DNA of 64,000 bases from Nematostella vectensis (taxonomy: Eukaryota > Cnidaria > Anthozoa > Actiniaria > Edwardsiidae), in the NCBI RefSeq assembly GCF_932526225.1, contig NC_064036.1:10423519-10487518 (forward strand), given 5' to 3'. The notes under the pieces were generated by a model. The model searched no databases. It was not told the origin of the DNA and saw only the letters and a program-made list of their open reading frames with translations. The position numbers and the translations under genes are program-made. Positions 12,001 through 18,300 of the stretch are shown piece by piece (position 1 is the stretch's first letter; each line of letters starts with the position of its first letter).

Positions 12001-14350
12001 CTATGTTGAGGAAAATTCCACCCCCAGAAGACTAGATAGAAGATTGCCCGGTAAAGCGCGCTTTATTTGGGCTGTTAAAAAAGTCATCATTGCCAGACGA
12101 ATAACGGACCAGAGAGAGCCAAGACAAATAAGCTTTGCCCAACAACAGCGAGGAAAAGCGAGGTTTGTTTTGGCTGTCAAGGCTGTGATGAGACTAAACA
12201 GAGCGAAGGTACTCACGGAAAAATGGCAGGGACGTGGGAAAGATCGATTTACCAGGGCCGTTAAAACAGTAATACGGCTGAATAGGGCAAACAAACTTTG
12301 TCAGAAAAAGCAACGTGGGAAAGAACGATTTATCAGGGCTGTGAAGACAGTGATACGGCTAAATAGAGTGAACATGCTTGGCCAGAAAAAGCAACATGGA
12401 AAGGAACGATTTATCATGGCCGTTAAAACAGTCATACGGCTTAATAGAGCAAAAAAACTTTGTCAGAAAAAGCAACGCGGAAAAGAACGATTCATCAAGG
12501 CGGTAAGGACAGTAATACGGCTGAATAGGGCGAAGAGGCTTTATCAGAAAAAGCAGCACGGGAAAGAAAGATTTGTCAAGGCGGTGAGGACAGTAATACG
12601 ACTGAACAGAGGAAGACAAAGGATCCAAAATATACGCGGCAAAGCAAGGTTCATCAAAGCTGTGCGAACTGTAATCAGAATCAACCGTGCAACAGAGCAA
12701 AAACTCAAGCAGCAGAAGATCCTCAATCAGCCTGGAAAGCGTCGATTCATTCGTGCAGTGAAATCGGTCATACAGTCAAACCGTGTTACAAGTAGAACTG
12801 ACAAACGAGGGACCCAGCAGCGGAGATTACAACGGGGCTTAGACAAAAAGCCTACAGTTAGGTGGTTAGACAAGTCCTCAAAAGGTGTGCCTCGATGGAT
12901 GTTTGAGTCGCCTTTGGAAGGTTTAAGCGAGGAAGTTCTTATTGCAATAGCAAAAGAGGACGCCAAGAAGGCCCAGACAATGATAGAAAGGAGGGGACCT
13001 TATCAGAAAGCCTTCGAGGCAAAACAGAAACGACTTCAACAGCGTGGCACAATGATGCCTCCTAAAACCACAAAGGACCCCCCTCGATGGGTGACAGAAT
13101 CACCTCTTGAAGGACTTAGCGAGGAAGCGCTATTCGCAGTAGTAGAGGAGGATACGAAAAAAGCGTTTGCTATTGTCGACCGAAAAGGTCCCTACCAGAG
13201 AGCTTTTGAGGCTAAGGAAGAGGAGCGCAAGCGGATCGCCGAGAAGAGGAAACAAGTTCTGCAACAACTTATTGCTGAGGAGAAGGCTGTCCAGGAGTCT
13301 CCGCCTGACGTCTGGTCTGTGCGAATGGCGCGAATACGTCAGAAGATAAAGGAAACAGAGATACAAGCGCCTGCTTCACAGAGAGGGAAATTAGCGAAGC
13401 AGCCAAGCGTTAGTCTGGGTGAGATAGGCACTGGCAAAGCAACGTTTCAATTGGCTGCAAAAGCTGTCATTAGTAGTGAGCAAGCTACGAAAAGGCAGCA
13501 AATACAACCGAGAAAGGTAGCAGAAGTAGTACAGGTGGTGAGGTCGGAGGTAAAACCATCTGAGACACATGTGCCTGAAATAGAACAACAAGCCCCAAGA
13601 CAGAAGACATCTACTCTCTCGGCAAGTGTGGTAACTCAAGTGCCTCCAGGGAGTATGAAACCTAAGGCAAATGACGAAGAAAAAAGTCAGAAACAGTTAA
13701 GAGCTAAAGAATTGCCTGACACAGAGCGAAGCGACAAGGAAGAGCACTCTACAGCAGCGCATTCAAGGCAAGCCCCGGCGCTTCCAGCACGCCAGGATTC
13801 CGAACCTGATATTTGGTCAGCCAGGATGAACCGCATTGGTCAACTCTCAAAAGTCTCTGGGAACAAGCAGAGAGCTAAGTCATCAAGCTCTGCAAAAGGA
13901 ATAGATGAACGTAGAACTAAAGAGGTTAGAGGAGCTGAGAAAGCAACGAACTCAAATACTGTCGACTCAGCAAAAAGTGGAGGCCGAGAGGTTGGCATGG
14001 ATGGTAAAGGACGAAAAACAGAGAACATGAAATCGGGGCCAAAGGAAGAGAAGCACTCAAAACCCGAAAAAAAGATAGAATCAAGTCCAGCTGTTGCAGA
14101 TAAACGTGAATCTCGGAAGGAACAGGAACAAGACATCACGGCAAATGAGCCAAGAACAGTTAGTCAAAGTTCACTGGAACAGACTAAGACATCTACCCTG
14201 CCTTCGAATACTGCAAAAAGGGGGTCGACAGAAGAAACGAAAGATCGAGGGGCAGAGAGAAGTGCGGCTGGTACATCGCCACACAGTAAGGAGGAGACGT
14301 CTGAAACTGTTGCTTCTTTCATCAAATGGGGAAAGTCGTGGTTTTCTTGA
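2..14350 (+). CDS. Giant repeat protein, single huge exon, 5'-partial
   Basis: The frame is open from base 2 to a TGA at 14348-14350 (4,782 codons), so the true start is left of the window; GTG at 128 is only an internal codon. I do not recognise the protein. In order it contains: a hydrophilic Lys/Glu/Pro-rich region (to about 6550) carrying about 22 copies of a short motif like EEGRFSRFLSSMLAEPPKD or EEGLFSKLVFRM; about 36 tandem 47-residue units (6565-11545) with core GWRKVRRAIDQGKFREY; two more short motifs; nine 27-residue units with core GKERFIRAVKTVIRLNR (12050-12800); a two-copy unit with PRW..ESPLEGLSEE (12885-13220); and two PD.WS.RM.RI motifs (about 13309 and 13805). The end reads SFIKWGKSWFS. 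No signal peptide, membrane segment or enzyme motif is visible. The composition suggests a disordered scaffold with many basic amphipathic helices (inference). It could be an exon of the PDZ gene downstream. Confidence 0.85.
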   Translation, partial: KTDSLLSSSFEFGASKIEPKPPPSESAKPKLINHNIKPEKDHVDPIFGKLLSQPTSDDEDDRLLNKLVFGIKEVFTLEDDPAFQKEKTPPPMSPSMKAKAEEQEQAFADSVSQFKARYAKPKEPPLTPDLETTDNKKDTPSVTGVPEQVKLQPQVENTEVRRHREPAPSAQFSKDDMEQKKSKDINTLVHPEMKQEKMSVSSARVTKSITQTNNSVKETVPKTIVENEKQQEGFFTKFFIRSEYHTESEKNVPGQTKAKDISPNAKDGTKTTGKEHYKTVPSQVSNEVKRSDEKPTLSAPRAYSSFKPGSMEAVPKRTEESVKHEEGFFSKLFTRDDHTVPERKVFEGMTAATTKYKVDSSSDNVKGKELKKEEQNTEKYSWKQVTPLAASDTMKGKEPKKERQEAEKDIGELVEHQQTSLPNVTKNRPEASPPKTDPKKPEEGRFSRFLSSILAEPPKDLVDDKKPSDEQKPKAEPSKQRQGNVTANVAKITKAQDQPKGETRSAQKPIDSSGITLTQRKQTDEKKVISLSISDEMKGKEPKREKQKPEKDGAKQAPLPNITKNSPEAIPPQNEPKKPEEGRFSRFLSSMLAEPPKDVIDDKKPSDVQKPEASPSTQRQGNVAGNEAKVEDQPKGKTRSAQKPIDATAATKSQRNQTEENKATSTLPKEQKEQVRNWETEITKRQQVTVPANDKKMPSDQHLAHKQEKKEDVQSEPLSIKDPNKAKVSNSPSIPLEALAEHEMEPMQEEDDTLSKLIFKFRAFSGQPQPPKSEHLNAKKHSNVQSTQEKEKAGKQPAIAGQQSREVSASGKEDIPETGTATGVPKERSAPTKETVKPKEEEKAEEKGIFSKLVFRMGGARAKELELERQRHARAKENWKKAVRVATKARRKQEVEKTREIIKQLEKKKSQEEGRLSKLMFRIMGSDSKHTKSTKDEKSKTVPEKQVQAQTKRMETEVKPTKSELENNNEKHMNDLHDESAFSKLVFKLRAGSHSESKPPTTAESTMTKKHDQRPQTNVENEPPVEEKEKPELKSEVKNIPASDKQPKEEGGLFRFVSKFTEHSNEASEAVKPSEQQRKAPSAHEKPELVGQPSEPGKGKQKAGLAREDATFKSSSQPKPQPTAQQTILKNTKPRETLNRQGSNPVRPDSLPVTPTSSFPKEEPKGGLFSKFVSRLVEEAPRGETNATQKASTNIQKDTNLPPAMKESKIDTRQAVEESELSLAEQHRRARAAAKTEVRANNRTEQEENPEKAVEVEKLPGPQMIGQNTTYESEGGLFSKLGLRHPTEPPGKQKIIRQVSKSESEAGPKTGTGNESRADSQQNPTKKVTVASVTAPKQQKMPEEGRFAKLMTNMLAQPTQNADNSKKPPQEKTQERLNSKADTKKGLKEEIKTTPIVSSSGQAKKNERKVLPKDKPTNDTLAEKKVSKPEDTVEKKSEEGRFSRFISSMLSEPDPAHPGKDKEQDKKDDSTQVLPARMVVQDEKKEAKKTAENTWKKNVSNPKTIPEGEHKPEEQTKPEDGAFSRFLSGMLVEPAKGSGYDKKSSVQQINAKKSMPRDDRVEKPALKTSVQESKEPSGVSKPEVSTVPPHPKTQSTRLASTQQSKERENSGKAAISTTQAMPKDSQTSNTRGKNEREVTRVPVATRPEQGVKTPNDPKGNNEVKKEKQSEGRFSMFLSSMLAETPKDENSGIQTSKPREVKTTSKTSVLEERDPVDNSKRETPNITRQDAKPKNQQREESKPETGRFSKFLSSMLAEPVAEEPKKEEQSKLSIRSQSQTDGKVEEASKADDHQEKVKKMAEHKDAKVYHPAKAKPSIPSDDKKAQTDTMQEEGLFSKLVFRMTDSQSNEKPKTREHNIVSRSREEDHRNLSIEKSATLSKTPSLSEKATDMKVKEKPQSKQASEGKLSKFVFGLISDSQQEPEKTKVAEGAVPKKSKLQPSQQKLPDNSKCEYKATPKEKQYSSQDDIQIGKPKGLSKFASPDVTETPASSELLVNERLTSQVTSRRTYKISQPKASGDNYLSHLVSKIGKEPVKDLRSNENTVFKQETTSSSSRKDTEHPVEPNRAPQAEEDEEVGLFSKLIFQSKVEQSSPEQAASRFQSSKNKDYSRQQSRKDETFGTSEKPDISHVVMSGAFGRHGVFVPKDNRADQKTRKPRSQSQSEAESVLSRIVSKVKENLEQGSIQKKSPAWQKVRTAIDKGNFRNSAEREAEYHDQQFPKKSYKAECRARTVGWKKVRRAIDQGKFQEFIRSEQNRAIKIAEFMARRRQPSSTCVARSIGWRKVRCAIDQGKFRKYIRSEQTRAIKIAQFMARRSHRRPVCQARSVGWKKVRRAIDQGKFREYIRWEQIRQRRIAEFIAKRSCRPPICNARSVGWRKVRHAIDQGKFREYIRSEETRMIKIAEFMARRCHRRPVCNARSVGWRKVRRAIDQGKFREYMRSEQIRQRRIAEFMFRRSHRRTVCRARSIGWIKVRRAISQGKFREYIKSEQTQAIKMAKFVARRSNRRPVCKARSVGWRKVRRAIDQGNFREYMRSEHIRQRRIAEFMSKRSQPSSKCLARSVGWRKVRRAIDHGKFREYKRLEQIRQRRIAEFTFKRSHRRLVCGARSVGWIKLRRAINQGKFREYIRSEEIRIIKMAEFMARGSHRRPVCNARSVGWRKVRRAIDQGKFREYMRSEQIRQRRIAEFIAKRSCRPPICNARSVGWRKVRHAIDQGKFREYIRSEETRMIKIAEFMARRCHRRPVCNARSVGWRKVRCAIDQGKFREYMRSEQIRQRRIAEFMSKRSQPSSKCLARSVGWRKVRRAIDQGKFREYIRSEQIRQRRIAEFTFKRSHRRLVCGARSVGWIKVRRAINQGKFRKYIRSEEIRMIKMAEFMARRSHRRPVCNARSVGWKKVRRAIDQGKFREYMRSEQIRQRRIAEFVFRRSHRRTVCRARSIGWIKVRRAINQGKFREYIRSEEIRMIKIAEFMARRSHRRPVCNARSVGWRKVRRAIDQGKFREYMRSEQIRQRRIAEFMFRGIHRRTVCRARSIGWIKVRRAISQGKFRKYIRSEEIRMIKMAEFMARRSHRRPVCNARSVGWKKVRRAIDQGKFREYMRSEQIRQRRIAEFVFRRSHRRTVCRARSIRWIKVRRAINQGKFREYIRSEEIRMIKIAEFMARRSHRRPVCNARSVGWRKVRRAIDQGKFREYMRSEQMRQRRIAEFMFRGIHRRTVCRARSIGWIKVRRAISQGKFREYIRSEEIRMIKMAEFMARRSHRRPVCNARSVGWKKIRRAIDYGKFREYMRSEQIRQRRIAEFMFRRSHRRTVCRARSIGWIKVRRAISQGKFREYIRWEEIRMIKIAEFMARRSHRRQFCNARSVGWIKVRRAIDHGKFREYMRSEQIRQRRIAEFMFRRSHRRTGCRARSIGWIKVRRAISQGKFREYIRWEEIRMIKIAEFMARRSHRRPVCNARSVGWRKVRRAIDQGKFREYMRSEQIRQRRIAEFMFRRSHRRTVCRARAIGWIKVRRAINQGKFREYIKSKQTRAIKIAEFMAKGSHRRTVCRARSIGWIKVRRAIIQGKFREYIQSEQTRAIKIAKFTAKGSHRRPVCKAVSVGWRNVRRAIDQGKFREYIPLEQIQSKKIAEFMTRRSQRSIACRARSVGWRKVRRAIDQGKFREYIRSEEIRMIKIAEFIARRIHLRPVSKARSVGWRKVRRAIDQGKFREYIRSEQISALRTAECMARIGNRRPVSQARSVGWRKVRRAINHGKFREYSRAVKAANLMRNGKDWNTVCRSRSAGWRKVHRAIVKGMFREYNRKEKLRTAKISEFIAKKSYKVRSVGWKKVRRAIDEGKFKKYSRSQDSAVKAAEAGEEAENGMFSRFLSKVNEARDAQQSSGSHVSKSKKAEEPSLSSMFGRFKTSFFNSSPDEKQKTVAKPVAKQERNKNSPRGERKKKKPIKTQTTYKTYGSFGTFEIRQDAIDELVSTTEKLVDNIDDMNAKKTRHQKHPKVGSGKRTTLRAYVEENSTPRRLDRRLPGKARFIWAVKKVIIARRITDQREPRQISFAQQQRGKARFVLAVKAVMRLNRAKVLTEKWQGRGKDRFTRAVKTVIRLNRANKLCQKKQRGKERFIRAVKTVIRLNRVNMLGQKKQHGKERFIMAVKTVIRLNRAKKLCQKKQRGKERFIKAVRTVIRLNRAKRLYQKKQHGKERFVKAVRTVIRLNRGRQRIQNIRGKARFIKAVRTVIRINRATEQKLKQQKILNQPGKRRFIRAVKSVIQSNRVTSRTDKRGTQQRRLQRGLDKKPTVRWLDKSSKGVPRWMFESPLEGLSEEVLIAIAKEDAKKAQTMIERRGPYQKAFEAKQKRLQQRGTMMPPKTTKDPPRWVTESPLEGLSEEALFAVVEEDTKKAFAIVDRKGPYQRAFEAKEEERKRIAEKRKQVLQQLIAEEKAVQESPPDVWSVRMARIRQKIKETEIQAPASQRGKLAKQPSVSLGEIGTGKATFQLAAKAVISSEQATKRQQIQPRKVAEVVQVVRSEVKPSETHVPEIEQQAPRQKTSTLSASVVTQVPPGSMKPKANDEEKSQKQLRAKELPDTERSDKEEHSTAAHSRQAPALPARQDSEPDIWSARMNRIGQLSKVSGNKQRAKSSSSAKGIDERRTKEVRGAEKATNSNTVDSAKSGGREVGMDGKGRKTENMKSGPKEEKHSKPEKKIESSPAVADKRESRKEQEQDITANEPRTVSQSSLEQTKTSTLPSNTAKRGSTEETKDRGAERSAAGTSPHSKEETSETVASFIKWGKSWFS
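170..6560 (+). repeat. Dispersed FSKLVF short linear motif, about 22 copies
   Basis: Within the giant protein a motif recurs every 60-120 residues: an acidic/glycine lead (EEG, EDG, SEGG), then F/L-S-K/R-F/L-V/L/I-F/S, then two or three more hydrophobic positions and often AEP. Examples are EEGFFSKLFTRDD, EEGRFSRFLSSILAEPPKD, EKGIFSKLVFRMGG, DESAFSKLVFKL, SEGRFSMFLSSMLAE and EVGLFSKLIFQSK. Two more copies follow the 47-residue array (NGMFSRFLSK and LSSMFGRF, about 11573-11715). Linkers between copies are unalike, low-complexity and Lys/Glu/Pro/Ser-rich, which points to selection on the motif. Confidence 0.8.
6565..11545 (+). repeat. 47-residue (141-bp) coding tandem array, about 36 units
   Basis: Each unit reads RSVGWRKVRRAIDQGKFREY, then a charged helix (IRSEQIRQRRIAEFMARRS), then HRRPVCNA. 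Trp and Cys are almost invariant, one of each per unit. The first unit (SPAWQKVRTAID) and the last three are degenerate; middle units are nearly identical at the DNA level. Two unit types alternate (RSVGWRKV...MRSEQIRQ and RSIGWIKV...IRSEEIRM), giving a 282-bp dimer. Four-unit blocks of 564 bp are nearly exact copies (8641-9204 compared with 9205-9768). Because 141 is divisible by 3, frame is kept and long antisense frames also appear open. Confidence 0.93.
12050..12800 (+). repeat. 27-residue coding tandem array, 9 units
   Basis: Nine units start with GKARF, GKDRF, GKERF or GKRRF and continue as I.AVKTVIRLNRA, followed by a Gln/Lys-rich spacer. A tenth decayed copy (GKATFQLAAKAVISSEQA) lies near 13430. 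The aromatic-x-x-A/V-K/R-x-V-I helix resembles the GWRKVRRAI core of the 47-residue array and the single NWKKAVRVATKARR segment near 2634-2676. All three may descend from one basic amphipathic helix (inference). Confidence 0.88.
12885..13220 (+). repeat. Two-copy PRW/ESPLEGLSEE coding unit
   Basis: Two diverged copies of a roughly 50-residue unit. Each starts PRW..ESPLEGLSEE, continues through an acidic stretch with D.KKA, and ends RRGPYQKAFEAK or RKGPYQRAFEAK. No known domain was recognised. Predicted helix-rich, and acidic in contrast to the basic arrays on either side. Confidence 0.75.
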
Positions 14351-15385
14351 TATTATGGGACCAGACTTTCAAGCGATTTTTTGACTGAAATATTTCTGAG
14401 AGGACAGGATAAAAACACTTTTTGGATAAGCTGCTTAGTCCATCTGATCTGGACTATAACATTTAACCCAAGATCGGGAGTGAACACAAGCCATATGGAC
14501 ACAAGCTAAGTGAACACAAGCTGAGTGAATACAAGATGAATGAACACAAGCTAAGTGAACACAAGCTGAATAAACACAGACTAAGTGAACACAAGCTGAA
14601 TGAACACAAAATAAGTAAATACAAGCTAAGTGAACGCAAGCTTAATGAACGAAATGGAACTGGCTTCAAAGGTCTTGGGTGGGATAACTACATATTAGCC
14701 CTTCTCGTGCTCACTCTTTATTGTACTTGTTATGAATGTGCTAGCCAGTGATATCATTTAAGAAGGAGCTTTTTACTTGCATATAACATAAATGGCACAC
14801 TTAAGGGGTAAAAAAGTTGGTAAGATGTATTAGTATTTTATTATCTTGCTTGTAGTTATTATTGGCAAGCATTTTGTGTATATCGCAGTAACTATACCCG
14901 GTTCAAAATTGAGGAGCACTTAATACTGGCTTCAACGAGGGGTTTGTATATATGCATCAATATAAACCTAATATTTCTCTAATACCTATAACTTTGGCAG
15001 ATAGAGTCTCAAGTATAAGTAACTGAGGCAAAGTTAGAGACATGCAAGTTATTCAAAATCTAAATAAGATTAAGAAAATTATTATTATCATAGTGCTATG
15101 GCTTCTTGCTTGTTCTTGTATTGACTCCAACGATAACAGACAAGAAGCCATTGGATGGATTTATTCACCAGACTGACTTGTAACTTTGTAAAATAAAAAC
15201 AGATTAAGCCGATTTTTTCTCTCTTTGTCTTTCCTATGGATAAAATTTTAACCCCTAACCAACAATATGACACTTGACTTTTTATTCATCATCTTTATTG
15301 AAGAACAATGTTATACATGCTGGATGTTCATGTTAGTACTGTCTCTCTAGCTTTCTTACTAATCGTGATTCTCGATGTATAACAG
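14351..15385. other. Non-coding gap between giant exon and first PDZ exon
   Basis: It contains the 15-bp minisatellite and two AATAAA hexamers (14569 and 15192). Otherwise it is AT-rich sequence in which I see no exon, promoter or start codon that would give the PDZ exons a phase-0 beginning. ATGGCACACTTAAGGGG near 14792 leads to a GTAAGA donor near 14821, but in phase 1, so it does not fit the first PDZ exon. Confidence 0.5.
14482..14650 (+). repeat. 15-bp minisatellite downstream of the giant exon
   Basis: About eleven imperfect copies of a unit like AGTGAACACAAGCTG. The period is a multiple of 3, so short frames stay open on both strands; I do not consider them coding. A copy variant creates AATAAA at 14569-14574, a possible polyadenylation signal for the giant exon. 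Confidence 0.85.
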
Positions 15386-18300
15386 GATTTTATTCCCATC
15401 GAGATCCCTAAACTGAACGGCAGCTTTGGCCTGAATGTTACGGTAAGCGGTTTTACACTCGACACTAAGCGCGCGCATTTTTCCTTTTGATTTGATCAGG
15501 CAACTAGCTCAAAACACCCTAGAAACAAATGTTTTATTCGCGGAAGGATAATCAAGAAAAAATTTTCCAAGAGTTTTAGATTACCTGAGATTTAGACAAA
15601 AAGGAGGTTTTTAAAGTGCTATGAATTTAATAAATCACTTTTTCCATTTACAATCGCGTGAGCGATGGCTGGGAACAATTGTGATTGATTAAATGTGCTA
15701 CCAGGATCGGCATACGGGTGATTTCAAAGAGTACCATGGCTTTCTAAATCTGATAAAATAATAAAGCCGTCATGAATTGATGAGACCCTTTTCCAGTTAA
15801 GCAAATATTTGAACAAAATTCATAACCATAAGTAAATTTTCTTGAGAATTTTGTGTTTGCTATGAATAATGAATCTTTCCCTTTCACCTGTTCATATTTA
15901 GAAGAAGCTCAGTTCTCCGATTATTTCTTTAGTTTGAGTGTATCTTGTCTAGTTGCGACAATAACGCTATAAATTGTGCTTGTATGACAAGGTGAACACT
16001 TTCTTGTCGTTTTTTCTTGCGAATCTTTTCATTTTTTCAGTCCCTTTTTTTCAATAGCAATATTTATATTTTTGTCGTAAAATTACTTTCAATAGGAATT
16101 TCTGTTGTTAGGAAAGGACTTATTGTTGTGGTAAATGTATGTTATTGGCTTGTCGCAAGCGAAAACAAAATCCTATTTCTTCGCCTGTTTCAGGAGTTTA
16201 AGCAAGCCAAGCAGCTGTTTGGTGTTCTTAGGTGTTTTATTATTCATGACCTAGAAGCTAGACTGAAAAACATTCAACCAAATTCAAAACCTTATCCGAT
16301 AGACCGATACCTTTAGAGATACCAAATTTAGATTACGAGCAAGAAAGATCAGACAAAATTTCAGTCGGAAAGTATCAATACTTTTTGTACTTAAGCGAGA
16401 CTCGCAAACTTCAAAAGCATAGATATATTTGTTGAATTGAATAGGATCAAAACTTCCAATATGGCAAATAAAAAACACCTAAACTTATAAAATCTTACAA
16501 AGGGATTTGAATTTTCAATTTACCACCTAATTTCTTTAGTCTCCACAATCAAAGACATTTGGGTCATAAATTTGTTAGGGCGCACTCCAAGGTGTGTGTA
16601 TCTCTCGTGTTCGTGTACCTCGTCTTGACGGATCGAGATCCAACGGTTTATAGAACTTTTTCTAACGTACAGTTTTTCAGTTACTAAGATTATTGCGCAA
16701 AGATTGTGCAAACATCGACTTTTCCTCAATTGTCAACTCACAGTGACACAATGTAAACTTCCAATAAGCACAAACTTATTACGAACACCCTGTTCTGCCC
16801 ATATCCCGAAACTCAATCAGCCGACTTTTCTTTTATGAATAGAAGTTAAAATTAGAAGTTGTCATCTTATAAGCTTCCCATTTCAATTTAAAAAGTGACA
16901 AAGGCTCCATTATGTCTGCTCGATTACAAAATGAAATTTGAGAACAATAAATATGGAGGCATTTATGTTGGTCTTGTTTTGTGGGAGTATCGTTTGTAGA
17001 AGAGCCTGCCCAGCAGATTGGTGCTAATTACGAGATTTTATCACGGCCATGAAACTTTGTCAGCAGTTAAGTCAGCAAAACGCAAATAGTCACCTAATAT
17101 CCGGAAAAACGTTGTTTTTTGGTTATTACTTCCAACTTAGATCAACATAGACGTTTTAAACTCTGAAACCAACAAAACTACTTTCATCAAGTAAAGATGT
17201 GCTCTTAAAGTTAAAACCTCTGTATGATATTTTTTATGTTGCGTTATTGAATAAACTGGGCCAAATTAAACTTCTTTCACTTTCTGGATTAAATAATTAA
17301 AAGTCTAGAATCTAAAACCGAGAATCTAAAACCCTTAAGGTAATGCAGAACTCGTTGCCAAAAGTCATCTCAATATTAACCCACGGAAACACTTTCCCCT
17401 ATTTCTAGATCAACCGCGCGTTTAGTACCCACAAATAGTCGGGTGCATCGTTTTTGGTACCTTTCACAGCACATAGCTAACTTGAACTGTGCTTTACTGC
17501 TTCTTTCTCACAGTATCATTAGTACCAAAACGATGCACTGTCTATAAAGCTCGTACCATCTAATTTTACCTACTTTCTGTGCAATTTGATCTAATATTAC
17601 GTTGTTTTCTGTCCCAGGGAGGGCATGATCTTGGAGGAATCTTCGTCAAGTCGCTTCTTCCAGGAGGAGCAGCTGAGGCATCTGGGAAAATCAAAGTTGG
17701 TGAGTTGAAGTTTTCATCAGTAATAGCTAGTGTTACCAAAAGACATCTTTAATTATATGATCGTTCTATGGTTCTATGATCTATATATGGTGGAATGTTA
17801 AGATACTTAGATTAAAAACGCAATTGGATGTTGTACCTCCAATTTAAATCATAGGTGATTCGCGGAGATTCTAGCGTATCCACTCTATATGATGCAGATA
17901 GAAGCTTTTTTTTTAAACACCGAGGCATTGCTATCACATATGCTTCTGACACTACTATGTTCGTACGATACTGGTACTACCGGTCTGAAGGACCTTAATG
18001 GACGTCTGTCATAACAATGCGGTTTTTAATCTATGCGAGAGACGCTATAGCGATATGGTTCGAGTTCCAAACTGCAATTTCCGGCCCTTATCCTGGAGGG
18101 CAGCAAAGTCTCTAACACCGTGCGCGCTTACCAGAACATCCTCAATTTGGGGATTATTTTTATATAAAAAGAAACGGAAGGAAATAATCAAACATTGAAA
18201 TCGGGTTAGACCAGGTTTCTGCTATTGGCAACTGATTCATCCTTAATGAGTTTGACGATTTGTTTTACAGTTTTGTTATCACATTTGCTGAAGGACAATC

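Noticed and set aside
14536..14751. Possible small protein of NEHKLSEHKL repeats
   Set aside because: It is the 15-bp minisatellite read in frame. There is no donor of suitable phase to reach the first PDZ exon and no other support.
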